NCBI GenBank assembly: GCA_964598565.1
Contig: CAZRCG010000002.1
Location: 124,001-188,000 of the forward strand
Length of the DNA stretch: 64,000 bases
DNA from: CAZRCG01 sp964598565
GTDB lineage: Bacteria; Bdellovibrionota; UBA2394
Direction of reading: 5' to 3'
This document shows positions 1-9,117 of this stretch, in pieces. The number at the start of each line of letters is the position of its first letter. Positions within the stretch are counted from its first letter, which is position 1. Below the pieces are notes generated by a model, which was not told where the DNA came from, searched no databases, and worked only from the letters and a program-made list of their open reading frames with translations. Made by a program: the position numbers and the translations under genes.

Positions 1-55
1 ATCATTTCTTGTAGACACCCGAGGTATTCACAAGGGTTTACTACCAAAAGATAAA

Positions 56-1528
56 ATGAGACTGATCTGCCAAGTGACTTATGGAGTCTGCCCAACCTTT
101 CAGCAACAGATCGATGCTGTGCGAGTCGATCAGCTTCCAAGGCCTGAGCGCGATATTCTCTCTGAAGCTCCCACCTCGTATACGTTTCGGCTTTTTGTAG
201 ATCAGGCTCAGAAGCTTAGTCCCACCCCGCAGACACCGACTCATTTGCAAAAATCCGTCATCCAATCAGAGAATCCGATCATTCTCGAGAATAAAGTCGA
301 CGGATGGACAAAAATTGAAGACTGCCTACCCTTTCTACAGACATTAGTGCCCCATGAAACTCTTCGAAATCGATTGCAAAGTATTATTCTGTCTTCGACT
401 CGGGTTTATTCATCGTTATACGAACTTGCCGATGAGCTCGTGATATTGGCAAAGAGTGAAAGCTCCTTAAATCTTAGTATCGAAGATAGAAATACACTTA
501 TGCAGTTGGTACAAGATTGGAGGGCTCGATTCTCATTCACGAAAGATGCATTCAAGAAAAGATCCAAACCGAATCCAGCGGCCGTCTTTTGGCCCAATCC
601 GGCCCATAGCCAAGACCAATCGATTTACAATACTCTACCCTTTGTCCACCAGCATCCTCTTGTGAACAAGCAGACAAAAATTGGCTCAGCCGGCTCTTGC
701 TTTGCGTTTGAGCTTTCTTACGGGCTTCAAGAAAGAGGCTTTAATTATCTGATCACAGAGCGAGGTCATCGCCCTACCGAAGGCGTCTATATTGACTCGT
801 ATGATCCTGGGCGCCCCTTAGAAAAATTCTCAGCCTCCTGGGGAATTTTATTCAACTCACCTTCGTTTGCTCAAACTGCCGAACATGCCTTTGGTCATAG
901 AGACCTCCCTAAGTTTCTTGTCAAAAACACCGTCGACAACACGGACCTCTACATAGACCCATTTCGTGAAGGTGTCTTCTTTTCATCTCAAAAGGCCTAT
1001 GAGCTCGATCGTGAAAGCCACCGGGCCGCCTCTCGCCGTGCACTCCAAGAAGCAGAGGTTTTTGTGGTCACGATGGGTCTCAACGAATGCTGGGAAGTCA
1101 TGGGGTATGACTGCTTCTTGTCTCGAAATCCAAACTCTCTTGCGGTCGCCTCTATGCTTCGGCACCGCGTACTGACGGTCGAAGACAATATACGCTACAT
1201 GAATCGGTTTATATCGATCGTTAAAAACTATAATCCGAATATTAAGATTCTCCTTTCTGTATCCCCCATACCATTTCTAGCCACGGCACGAGCCAATGAT
1301 ATGCATGTCGTCGAAGCAAACTCGCACTCCAAAGCCGTGCTTCGAGTTGCCGCCCACGAACTGTGCAAGCAACATAAAAACGTTTTCTATTTTCCTTCTT
1401 ACGAGCTCGTCACGACGTGCACGATGGATCCGTGGGACTCCGACCATAGGCACGTAAAGCCAGACACAGTTAAGAAGGTTCTGCATCTCTTTGATAAGAT
1501 GTTCGTGGTCGATAGCAATCACTCGTAA
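56..1528 (+). CDS. GSCFA-domain protein, possibly 5' truncated
   Basis: A 490-residue reading. The GSCFA signature that names the family lies at residues 213-217, within KIGSAGSCFAFEL. GSCFA proteins are predicted SGNH/GDSL-like esterases whose substrates are mostly unknown. Supporting motifs downstream are the TMGLNECW segment near residue 343 and the SVSPIPF segment near 398, as expected of that fold. The first 200 residues match nothing I recognise. No Shine-Dalgarno sequence precedes the ATG at 56, and the frame stays open to the window edge, so the true start may lie upstream. The 3' end overlaps the convergent FHA gene by 59 bp. The family call is firm, the function is not. Confidence 0.75.
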   Translation: MRLICQVTYGVCPTFQQQIDAVRVDQLPRPERDILSEAPTSYTFRLFVDQAQKLSPTPQTPTHLQKSVIQSENPIILENKVDGWTKIEDCLPFLQTLVPHETLRNRLQSIILSSTRVYSSLYELADELVILAKSESSLNLSIEDRNTLMQLVQDWRARFSFTKDAFKKRSKPNPAAVFWPNPAHSQDQSIYNTLPFVHQHPLVNKQTKIGSAGSCFAFELSYGLQERGFNYLITERGHRPTEGVYIDSYDPGRPLEKFSASWGILFNSPSFAQTAEHAFGHRDLPKFLVKNTVDNTDLYIDPFREGVFFSSQKAYELDRESHRAASRRALQEAEVFVVTMGLNECWEVMGYDCFLSRNPNSLAVASMLRHRVLTVEDNIRYMNRFISIVKNYNPNIKILLSVSPIPFLATARANDMHVVEANSHSKAVLRVAAHELCKQHKNVFYFPSYELVTTCTMDPWDSDHRHVKPDTVKKVLHLFDKMFVVDSNHS

Positions 1529-2369
1529 GACCGAGAATTTCACAGGCTGTCTCACAGTCTTCGATCATTTTCTCACTTTTGGATTCATCTCTTTCCGCCA
1601 GCCGATACCCTTTTAAATACTGTTTGCGTATCAGCTTGATAAGCTTGCCCTGCACAAATTCTCTGTCAGCAGATAATAGCTCGAGCCATTGTTTATTAAA
1701 GAGAGAGAATCTCTCACGAAGCGAGCCTGCCAAAATATCGTCTCGTGCCAACTGCAGTATATAGTTTCGCTTCAGTTTTGATATCGAGCGACGAGGACCA
1801 CAGAATTCTCCGATATCGTAGGCTTGAGTTTTCTCGACGAGAGTTTCTATTTCAGTCAGAGCCCGACGGTAATCTTTCTTCTCAAGCGCTTCATTGGCTC
1901 GCTGTCTAAGAATGAGCGCCTCTTTTATTTCAGGAATACTCGAGCGCCACTGCGGTTGGCTAAACTCTGCTGCTAAGCCTCGACACGAGGTCGGATCTGC
2001 CGATGAAAGACCTAAAAATACCATAAAGGCTAAGCAGCTCGCGATAGAGCCCAAGATGGTCACCTTGGCAGCCAGACTTAAGTGAGGTAACGACAACTCT
2101 CGCCACTGAAATACATGGTTACCAATCTGAAACAATTCGTTCTTTGAGACCTTGTCTTTGAGTCCACGATGGTAATCTTCGCAAACTCCATCTTTGAAAT
2201 GAATCTGGGCTTGAACTCCTTCTAGGTCGTGGATCGTAATATCACAGTGAGCATCCGATCCAATGAGAATGGCCTCTTTGATAAAGAACTTCTCTTTAAC
2301 CTTCGATGATGTCGCATTCCAATAGCGAAACCTGATAATAGGACCCGGTTTTTTGTAGCTAAACTTCAT
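1470..2369 (-). CDS. FHA-like membrane protein of the Tad-like operon
   Basis: 299 residues. The first 90 or so look like a forkhead-associated domain (ILIGSDAHCDITIHDLEG at about residues 34-51), a fold that usually binds phosphothreonine. One transmembrane helix follows at about 99-121, then a mostly helical, probably periplasmic tail of about 175 residues. It is the last gene of the minus-strand secretion operon, 12 bp after the TadB/C-like gene, with an AGGAGG ribosome binding site four bases before the ATG. FHA proteins often sit beside Tad or type III machinery in predatory and myxobacterial genomes. Its partner is unknown. The FHA call rests on pattern, and the usual phosphate-binding residues are not all obvious. 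Confidence 0.6.
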   Translation of the reverse strand: MKFSYKKPGPIIRFRYWNATSSKVKEKFFIKEAILIGSDAHCDITIHDLEGVQAQIHFKDGVCEDYHRGLKDKVSKNELFQIGNHVFQWRELSLPHLSLAAKVTILGSIASCLAFMVFLGLSSADPTSCRGLAAEFSQPQWRSSIPEIKEALILRQRANEALEKKDYRRALTEIETLVEKTQAYDIGEFCGPRRSISKLKRNYILQLARDDILAGSLRERFSLFNKQWLELLSADREFVQGKLIKLIRKQYLKGYRLAERDESKSEKMIEDCETACEILGLTSDCYRPRTSYQRDAEPS

Positions 2370-2381
2370 ACAACCTCCTGT

Positions 2382-3341
2382 TTAAAATTGAATCTCGATA
2401 AGAGATGGTCCGATGATAAGAAAAAAGCTGGCAGGAAAAACAAGCAAGAGAGCCGGCAGCATGATCAAAGCCGACAAGCGATGTGTCTGATATTCCCAGT
2501 CCGTAAACCACTCGTGCAGATACGACGTCGAATAGTTCGCAAGAAACTGTGCAGCGTCGGTGGCACTATTCATGACATTCAGCAGTCCTTCCATAAGAGG
2601 AGCCATAAAATAAGCTTCGATATCAGAATAGGTTCGCAGAAAATCTTTAAAATCTTCGGACGATCCTGGGGGTCTTTGCAGGCGCAATTTTAGGGATTCG
2701 GACAGGTCCGATTCTTTGACCGATTCATTCCATGACGATGGGAGATCTTGGCCAGACTCAACGAGAATGCGAAGCTGCCAAAGAAAAAAAGTTTGCACGA
2801 GATGGGGGTGCGACAGGGCCTTAACTCGATTAGTCATCATGCGGGTAATCCAAAGGCCAGTAACAATGAGCGTCAATCCGAGCAGGAGAAGATCCCATCG
2901 ACCCAACGAAGCAAATGTCGGAACAGGAATGGGCGATGCCATTGGCAGAGCAAAGACCAACCCTCCCGTCACGATCATGGTCACAGCCGTTTGAAATTTT
3001 GGAAGAAAAAGAAGACTCCGTTTCTTTCTCTCGATCTCTTTCAATCGCATTGTAAGGTCTAGCAATACTTTAAGAGATTTAAGAACAAGGTCCTGACCTT
3101 TGGACTCCAGAGACAGAATCGAGAAGAAAACCCTCTCTAGAAAGCATTGGGTCTCAAGCTTTCGCACTCTCGCTGATTGCGTGAATCCTACGGTTTCTAG
3201 TTCGTAAAATAATAGGTCATTTGCAGGCGAAGGATTCTCTTTGAGATACTTCTTTAAACTGCTTCGTAGATCGCGTCCCGCTTGAAGACTATAGATCAAT
3301 CTCTTGGTCAGCCTTTCAAGGTCTTCGGGGTTGAAGCTCAT
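2382..3341 (-). CDS. TadB/TadC-like type II secretion F-domain membrane protein
   Basis: 319 residues from the preferred start. It has the layout of the T2SSF family, the inner-membrane platform of Tad pili: a cytoplasmic helical domain, two central membrane helices (about residues 110-175 of this start) and a C-terminal membrane helix ending FPASFFLIIGPSLIEIQF. I prefer the ATG at 3341 (MSFNPEDL) because it overlaps the CpaF stop codon as ATGA. A longer in-frame start at 3392 would overlap CpaF by 55 bp. Canonical Tad loci have both TadB and TadC; only one F-domain gene is seen here. Sequence similarity in this family is weak, so TadB versus TadC is not assigned. Confidence 0.7.
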   Translation of the reverse strand: MSFNPEDLERLTKRLIYSLQAGRDLRSSLKKYLKENPSPANDLLFYELETVGFTQSARVRKLETQCFLERVFFSILSLESKGQDLVLKSLKVLLDLTMRLKEIERKKRSLLFLPKFQTAVTMIVTGGLVFALPMASPIPVPTFASLGRWDLLLLGLTLIVTGLWITRMMTNRVKALSHPHLVQTFFLWQLRILVESGQDLPSSWNESVKESDLSESLKLRLQRPPGSSEDFKDFLRTYSDIEAYFMAPLMEGLLNVMNSATDAAQFLANYSTSYLHEWFTDWEYQTHRLSALIMLPALLLVFPASFFLIIGPSLIEIQF

Positions 3342-4750
3342 AGATCGATAGACTCCAGTACAATCTGATTGCCTGCGAGTCCTCTCACCCATGCAGCTTC
3401 TGATATCTGACGTTGACCAGATTCATTTTTTCGACAGTAGAGAACTAAATGAATACTTCGACTCATCCACTCACGAACTAGCTCTTCTCTTAGGCTTGCC
3501 TCGGCCATACGTACCAGCCCCTCAATGCGATAAAGAGCATCCCGAGCCGAGTTAGCATGCACCGTGCAGAAAGAGCCCGAATGTCCGGTATTTAGAGCAT
3601 GAAGTAGATCTAAGGCTTCTTCACCTCGAACTTCTCCAATAATCAAACGATCCGGTCGCATACGAAGTGATTGCCTTACAAGTTCTCTGAGTGAAATAGC
3701 TCGTAGACTGGTGCCCTGAGCAGGTCTACTGAACAAACTAACTCTGTTGAGCCTCGAAAGACTAAGCTCGGGCGTATCTTCGATAGTAATGATTCGTTCG
3801 TCTTCGCAGACTGAATGCATAAGAGCCCGCATCAAAGATGTCTTACCTGAGCCCGTCGCACCAGCAATGAGGATGGTTCTCTTAGCGTCGACAGCCTGAT
3901 GCAAAAGTCGAAGCGTTTTTTCACTCATCATCTGCCGAGACTTGAGCTCCTCAAGGGTCCAGGGAGATTCTCTAATTTTTCGAATAGAGAGATATCGCCG
4001 CCCGCCCGCAACCGAATCAAAAATATAATGGGCTCGAGATCCATCCGATAGAACAAAGTCACAGTACGGATGGTCTTCTCCAACAAAGCGTCCTGCCGCT
4101 GAAATTAATCGTTCGAGGTAGACGTGATAGGACTGAGCTGACACAAATTGTAGTGGGCTTTGTTCGAGTCGACCACAACGTTCCACATAAATCGTTTGAT
4201 GATCAGAGATGAGGATGTCGGTTATTTCTGGATCTTTGAGTAATTCCTCCACCGGACTCTCACACTGAACTTCTCGCAGGGACTTCTGCAGCAGATCTTG
4301 CACCGCTGCAGGGAGCACTTGCCCACCCATCCACAAATGCGATGCCTTCTGAAAGGCTTTGTCGACACTGCGTTCATTCTTCAACAAAGTCTGAAAATGC
4401 TCCAGCAGCAACCAGCGGTAGTGCGTCACAAGCTTCTGCTCGTCTACAAGATCAAAACTGAGACCGCTTAAGAACTGTGAACTAGACCCGTCTAACCTGA
4501 GTGACTCGCCACTCTGAAAACAGCGATATAAAACGGACCGAGTACTTTGAACGAAATGACCCTGCAGAGCTGCCAAAGAGCGTACCTTTATACAGATATC
4601 CGTCGAGTCTGCGCCCCCAAACGTGAGAGATGCCGCCATCTCTTTGAGTGCGAGGACTTCCTTTCCATCGAAGATCAAAATAAAAAGACGCTCTCCAATG
4701 AATGAAGTGGGCTGAGCCACCCGCACTAAAGATCGCTTGTGGGCATCCAT
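3338..4750 (-). CDS. cpaF: TadA/CpaF-type secretion ATPase with FHA-like N-terminus
   Basis: 470 residues. It is a CpaF/TadA ATPase that would power Tad pilus assembly at the inner membrane. Visible motifs are the Walker A loop GATGSGKT (297-304), the aspartate-box region IITIEDTPEL (320-329), the Walker B region RPDRLIIGEVRG (365-376), and the following GHSGSFCTVHANS. The CpaF N-domain occupies about 150-290. Residues 1-105 are not part of a normal CpaF. They resemble a degenerate FHA domain (LTFGGADSTDICIKVRSLAALQGHF), echoing the separate FHA protein two genes on. It overlaps the secretin gene by 25 bp upstream and the F-domain gene by 3 bp downstream. The ATPase call is firm, the FHA fusion an inference. 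Confidence 0.88.
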   Translation of the reverse strand: MDAHKRSLVRVAQPTSFIGERLFILIFDGKEVLALKEMAASLTFGGADSTDICIKVRSLAALQGHFVQSTRSVLYRCFQSGESLRLDGSSSQFLSGLSFDLVDEQKLVTHYRWLLLEHFQTLLKNERSVDKAFQKASHLWMGGQVLPAAVQDLLQKSLREVQCESPVEELLKDPEITDILISDHQTIYVERCGRLEQSPLQFVSAQSYHVYLERLISAAGRFVGEDHPYCDFVLSDGSRAHYIFDSVAGGRRYLSIRKIRESPWTLEELKSRQMMSEKTLRLLHQAVDAKRTILIAGATGSGKTSLMRALMHSVCEDERIITIEDTPELSLSRLNRVSLFSRPAQGTSLRAISLRELVRQSLRMRPDRLIIGEVRGEEALDLLHALNTGHSGSFCTVHANSARDALYRIEGLVRMAEASLREELVREWMSRSIHLVLYCRKNESGQRQISEAAWVRGLAGNQIVLESIDL

Positions 4751-5658
4751 GCTTGGTCCATCCGTCTCACTAACAGAAAAATATAGGCTTCACTTTTAGC
4801 ATTTCGATAATCTTCGCTTCTGAAAAGCCTGCCCAGCCCAGGAATTTCGCTTAAGAATGGTAGGCCATCAAACTGCTTTGTCTGGGAACTTCGAAAGATC
4901 CCGCCAATGGCTGTCATTTCATTAAGTCGCATGGCTAGAATAGTTTTCAGAAGCTTTTTTGTGATAACCGGGAGGCCGTCTACTTGCGACCCCATATCAA
5001 TTTCAGACATCTCTGAGTTGAGAGAGAGCTTCACATGTGACCCTTCGATTTTGGCGGCTTGAAATTGTAACTTTAGACCGAAGTCTTTGAATTCTACCTT
5101 TGAGAAGGGTCCACTCATTATTTTGATTGGGAATTCACCTCCCACTTGAAACGAGGCTGACTGACCCTCGGCCGCCGCAAGCGACTGTTTTGCATGAATC
5201 TGCGCTTCTCCTCGCTGTAAGGCTAAATCCAAGAATCCACGAACAGGATCTGCAAAACGCCACTGATCGAGTCCCATACTCACCGGCTCGAAACCCACGG
5301 AATCTGGCGGATTCACTCCCAATTTTTTAAAAGCGGTTTTTCTAACTTCGACCAAAGAAACCTCGACCACGAGTTTTGTCGTTGAAATATGTTTGGGAAG
5401 GCCCTTAATTCTATTTTTTACCTTGGGATATCTTTTCAGGGTATCTCGTACAATTTTCGAGTCTGAACTTCTCAGCAGCTTGCCAACCAACTCCCAGTCA
5501 CCACTTTCGCCTTCGATAAGATCGATGCCTTCGATGTCAGACAATTGCAGAGCCAAATCCTCGAATTCGTCGGCCCATATCTGTGACGACTCGAAAAGGC
5601 TTAAGGCAGCGACTATGACAAGAACATAGTATTTTGAATAAGAAGCAAAACGATTCAT
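4726..5658 (-). CDS. RcpA/CpaC-like outer-membrane secretin, short form
   Basis: 310 residues from the ATG at 5658, which has AGGA nine bases upstream and is followed directly by a signal peptide (YYVLVIVAALSLFESSQIWA). The C-terminal half carries secretin hallmarks: VEVSLVEVRKTAFKKLGV, a region with LNEMTAIGGIF, and the terminal GLPFLSEIPGLGRLF. Secretins form the outer-membrane gate of Tad and type II systems. CpaC/RcpA proteins are usually well over 400 residues with more N-domains and often a BON domain, so this one has a reduced periplasmic part. It is the first gene of the operon. Longer in-frame starts exist upstream but would put extra residues before the signal peptide. Confidence 0.8.
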   Translation of the reverse strand: MNRFASYSKYYVLVIVAALSLFESSQIWADEFEDLALQLSDIEGIDLIEGESGDWELVGKLLRSSDSKIVRDTLKRYPKVKNRIKGLPKHISTTKLVVEVSLVEVRKTAFKKLGVNPPDSVGFEPVSMGLDQWRFADPVRGFLDLALQRGEAQIHAKQSLAAAEGQSASFQVGGEFPIKIMSGPFSKVEFKDFGLKLQFQAAKIEGSHVKLSLNSEMSEIDMGSQVDGLPVITKKLLKTILAMRLNEMTAIGGIFRSSQTKQFDGLPFLSEIPGLGRLFRSEDYRNAKSEAYIFLLVRRMDQAWMPTSDL

Positions 5659-5969
5659 CGACAACATTCCTAGTGGCCTGTGCAAAATGAAGACCCGCAA
5701 CCATAGCACCTCTAAAGGCTAGATCAGCCAATTCGATGACCGGAAATTCCGCAAATAAGGTAGCACCGCTATGGATCGCCTTCTTCTCTTTGGCACAATG
5801 TATTAATGCGGCGCGCTAGCGCCCCGTATTTGACCTTTTGTCCTATAAGAGTCCCCCAAGGTACGAGAGTCGGCGGTAACGTGAGACATGGTTCTCATTG
5901 TGATTCGTCACCCCAAAAATTGGTTCCATCGTCTTTCGATTCTCGTACACTATCGATGGGGGAAATTTT
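5659..5969. other. Intergenic region between the Tad-like operon and the carboxypeptidase gene
   Basis: 311 bp between divergent genes, so it should hold promoters for both. I see no convincing gene. A short GC-rich inverted repeat lies near 5811-5824 (GGCGC, four-base loop, GCGCC). A weak -10-like TACACT at 5946-5951 precedes the carboxypeptidase gene without a good -35. The carboxypeptidase has a GGGGGA ribosome binding site. Confidence 0.4.
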
Positions 5970-7409
5970 ATGCGTTTACTGAAAATAAGAATCATTGCAC
6001 TTGGTATTCAGGCACTCGCCTTGGGAGCAGCTCTACAATACTCGCAGGCTGTCTCGGCTCAAGAAGTCATCATTCGACTAGATCTCAAACAGGCAGACAT
6101 CGCTCTGCAACAACTGCCAGGCGAACTTGATATCGCTGGAGTAGACCTTGAAGCTGGCACCGTCGACATCGTGGGATCCCCATTTTATTTCGAATTGCTC
6201 AGTGGCGCGGGCTATCCAGTAGAGGTCGTGGCCGAACAAACCATGGGTGTCGATGAGCGCTATTTAAATCCCGCTAAGATTAATCATCTTATTCTAACTT
6301 TAAGTGAAAAGCATCCCGAGCTGATGGAAGTTGTCCAAATTGGAAAGAGCAATCAAGGGGCGCCTGTTTACGCCGTACGTATCTCAACAAAAGAGAATCT
6401 AGCATCCAAGCCGGCCATTTTAATTGATGGTATGCACCATGCTCGTGAGGTGATGACCACTGAAGTAACCACCGATATGATTCGCTATCTCGTCGAAAAC
6501 TATGCAAATGAAGAAACTCCCTGGGTAGCAGACTGGGTGAACCATATCGCCATTTGGATCATTCCACAGTTGAATCCAGACGGAAATGCTATTGTATGGT
6601 CGAGCAACAATTGGTGGCGAAAGAATGCTCGCGCTGATGACGACAAAATCTACGGCGTCGATTTAAATCGCAATTATCCTTATCGATGGGGTCAGTGCAA
6701 CGGCAGCTCGGGAAGTCGCGGCAACGATACCTATCGAGGCAACGCCGAAGCTAGTGAGCCTGAAACCCAAGCCATCATGGCGCTAGCAAGTCGTGAAAAT
6801 ATTATCATGAACCTGTCTTATCACTCTTACAGCGAGCTTGTGATTGCACCGTTCGGCTGCCACAACCACCTGTCGCCAGAAAACATTATCGTTAAAGATA
6901 TTGGCCAAACGTTGGCCGGCCTTCTTAAAAAAGATAGTGGTCGCGGAACCTATACCTACGGAACGGGCTGGGAGATTCTCTACCCGGTCGATGGCGACTC
7001 AGTATCGTGGATGCATCAAGAACTCAACGCTCCGTCTTATGTGATTGAAATCAACGGAAAGTCGCAGGGCTTTCAACCCAACTACGAAGTATGGAGAGAC
7101 AAAACAGTTCAAGGCCAACGAGCAGGCTGGCAGTTTCTTCTCAATCGAATCTTAAGGGGACCTCAGGTACGAGGCCGTCTTTTTGACGCTAAAACTCAAA
7201 AGCTCATTGAGGGCACGGTAAGCATCGAAGGTATAACAATGAAGTCGGAGAAACCTCGAAGAACGAAAAACGGGATTTTTCAAAAACTTATGGCTAAAGG
7301 CGATGTGAATCTTGTATTCGCCGCTCCAGGATACGAGCCCCAAAGTCATTCATTCTCGTTCTCTGAAAATTCCGTTGTAATTCAAGACGTCTACCTTGAG
7401 CCAATATGA
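5970..7409 (+). CDS. Secreted M14-family zinc carboxypeptidase
   Basis: 479 residues with a signal peptide (about 1-30, ending AVSA). The M14 zinc site is complete: H157 and E160 in HHARE, and H285 in NLSYHSYSE. The substrate-binding DLNRNY motif is at about 231-236, and the general base is E360 in YVIEING. The C-terminal 80 residues look like a carboxypeptidase regulatory beta-sandwich (VRGRLFDAKTQKLIEGTV). M14 enzymes remove C-terminal amino acids from peptides. A secreted copy suits a bacterium that digests prey or environmental protein. The gene is preceded by a purine-rich GGGGGA site, and the protease gene starts 15 bp downstream, so the two may be co-transcribed. Confidence 0.93.
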   Translation: MRLLKIRIIALGIQALALGAALQYSQAVSAQEVIIRLDLKQADIALQQLPGELDIAGVDLEAGTVDIVGSPFYFELLSGAGYPVEVVAEQTMGVDERYLNPAKINHLILTLSEKHPELMEVVQIGKSNQGAPVYAVRISTKENLASKPAILIDGMHHAREVMTTEVTTDMIRYLVENYANEETPWVADWVNHIAIWIIPQLNPDGNAIVWSSNNWWRKNARADDDKIYGVDLNRNYPYRWGQCNGSSGSRGNDTYRGNAEASEPETQAIMALASRENIIMNLSYHSYSELVIAPFGCHNHLSPENIIVKDIGQTLAGLLKKDSGRGTYTYGTGWEILYPVDGDSVSWMHQELNAPSYVIEINGKSQGFQPNYEVWRDKTVQGQRAGWQFLLNRILRGPQVRGRLFDAKTQKLIEGTVSIEGITMKSEKPRRTKNGIFQKLMAKGDVNLVFAAPGYEPQSHSFSFSENSVVIQDVYLEPI

Positions 7410-7423
7410 GGTAAAATAGTGAG

Positions 7424-9004
7424 GTGAGTCCATGCCCCTACTGCGGCGAAGCCATCGCTCTTGAAGCTCGGCTTTGCCGTTATTGCAATCGACCCACGTT
7501 GTATCAAATCCACATTGGCCCCTTAAGTGAACGTGAGGCGCATGATTTTTTTAAGCAATGGTCGACTTTAGAGAAAAAAGATTTTAACTGGGCGATACTA
7601 TCAAACTCTAAAGAAGCTCGTCAGAAACTTGGACAGGGGCGATTTTTACTTGGCTGGAATTGCCATAAGCAGAAAGCTCTCGAGCTTCAAGATCGATTAA
7701 AACCGACAGAAGCCTTTGTCTCGTTACATCACGGAGTTGCCATGAGTGGAGCCGGCCTGCCCTCTCATGATACTACTCCTCTACCGTCCACGAGAACGTT
7801 CCCCAGCTCGCTCGTTGTGCTTGCCTTGGTGACCCTCATGGCTGCGTGGAGCTTTCGGGAGCCTCTTATTAAAACCTTGCGATCTCAAATATCCACTCAC
7901 TCAGAGCCTGTCGCTTCGACTGAAAGCGATGTCTTAGACCTTTCTGAAATTTCAATACCATGGTCATCTGAAACGCATAAACCCTTAGACACCGATAGCC
8001 CCTCTGTATGGAACCCACAATCAATGGCTGCCGTTCTAGATGCGACCGTTTTTATTAGTGATGAGACATCCCTGGGCTCTGGATTCTTGATCACTCCCGA
8101 CGGAACTATTCTTACGAACTACCATGTTATATCAAAAATGAATCGGCCCCAGGTAAGCCTTCGTGATGGAAGAAAGTTTGAAGGTCAGATTATCTCGAGT
8201 CTTCCAAACCTCGATCTTAGCTTAGTCAAAATTAGCGGATCACATTTTCCCACTCTCGAAATTGGCAATGCCAACGATCTGTATCCAGGCCAAAGTATTC
8301 TCACTGTAGGAAATCCAGGCGGACTATCGTTCACAGTAACTCGCGGCATCGTGAGTTATGTAGGCCGTGAAATTAATGGTATCCCCTATATTCAAACCGA
8401 CGCGGCGATCAATCGGGGAAATAGTGGGGGCCCTATGATAACGGACGATCGAAAGGTGGTCGGCATCAATACGCTGACCTCATTAAAAGAACAGGGCATC
8501 TCATTTGCTTTACCCATCAATCTGGCCTGTCAGCCTGGTGCCATTGCTTCGCAGTTTATTCAATGCTCGTATTTTGCAAAGGGGCCCTCGCACCCAGCAC
8601 CGGCGATGAGCCGACACAACGATGAATCGCAGCCGATCATCACCTACTATAAAAAACTTTTTGAAGATCTCAAATCGTCGTGGAAATCTTCTGATGACTC
8701 TTTGAAATTAGAGAACCAAAAACTCAAGGCTCGCATTAAAGCCCTTCAAACAGAGGTTCGAGACGCTTACTCCTCTCAGACTACTCTTGAACGACTGGCT
8801 CAGGAACAAAAAGACGCTCAAGTAGCTTTAGAGAAAAACAACCGAGAGCGTCTTGAAAGACAAGCAAGATACCTTCGCCAGGTCGTCAATATTCTTGAGC
8901 GTCAACGCGGTGAGAAAATTTTTGAACAAAGTACGGCTGCCATCACTCAGCAAATAGACAGCCTGCGCTCCAAAGAACGAGAAATTCTGAATCAGCTCAA
9001 TTAA
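7424..9004 (+). CDS. Zinc-ribbon, membrane-anchored HtrA/DegP-like serine protease
   Basis: 526 residues from a GTG start. The order is: a zinc ribbon (CPYC at 4-7 and CRYC at 18-21), a region of about 75 residues of unknown fold, one transmembrane helix (about 128-144), a trypsin-like protease of the HtrA class, and a charged C-terminal coiled coil (about 410-526). The catalytic triad is H234 (TNYHVIS), D264 (NLDLSLVKI) and S334 (GNSGGPM). There is no PDZ domain, which DegP and DegS have. The ribbon would lie in the cytoplasm and the protease in the periplasm. It starts 15 bp after the M14 carboxypeptidase. GAGG at 7408-7411 is the best ribosome binding site, with 12-base spacing. Confidence 0.85.
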   Translation: MSPCPYCGEAIALEARLCRYCNRPTLYQIHIGPLSEREAHDFFKQWSTLEKKDFNWAILSNSKEARQKLGQGRFLLGWNCHKQKALELQDRLKPTEAFVSLHHGVAMSGAGLPSHDTTPLPSTRTFPSSLVVLALVTLMAAWSFREPLIKTLRSQISTHSEPVASTESDVLDLSEISIPWSSETHKPLDTDSPSVWNPQSMAAVLDATVFISDETSLGSGFLITPDGTILTNYHVISKMNRPQVSLRDGRKFEGQIISSLPNLDLSLVKISGSHFPTLEIGNANDLYPGQSILTVGNPGGLSFTVTRGIVSYVGREINGIPYIQTDAAINRGNSGGPMITDDRKVVGINTLTSLKEQGISFALPINLACQPGAIASQFIQCSYFAKGPSHPAPAMSRHNDESQPIITYYKKLFEDLKSSWKSSDDSLKLENQKLKARIKALQTEVRDAYSSQTTLERLAQEQKDAQVALEKNNRERLERQARYLRQVVNILERQRGEKIFEQSTAAITQQIDSLRSKEREILNQLN

Positions 9005-9006
9005 CG

Positions 9007-9117
9007 TTAGAGACTCTCAACCTTCACAAATTTTTTTGTAAATTTAGCGAGTTTTTGATCTGCGGTAAACAGCGTGGCTTTCAGAACTTCTGCCAAAGTT
9101 AAATAGGTTGGCTCATG
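9007..9117 (-). pseudogene. Remnant of a PIN-domain (VapC-like) toxin C-terminus
   Basis: Reading the minus strand into a TAA at 9007-9009 gives about 36 residues that include YLTLAEVLKATLFTADQKLA. This matches the end of PIN-domain RNases of the VapC type, where a Y-x-x-LAE helix is followed by the conserved TAD-x-x-LA strand and helix. No start codon or upstream PIN residues are present; the frame runs into the end of the TPM gene. It looks like the scar of a deleted vapBC module. It is a short match made by eye, so the family call is moderate. An intact vapBC pair lies at 45.1-45.7 kb. Confidence 0.5.

Noticed and set aside
5808..5828. GC-rich hairpin as a terminator
   Set aside because: Only a 5-bp stem, no T-run, and it lies between divergent promoters, not after a gene.
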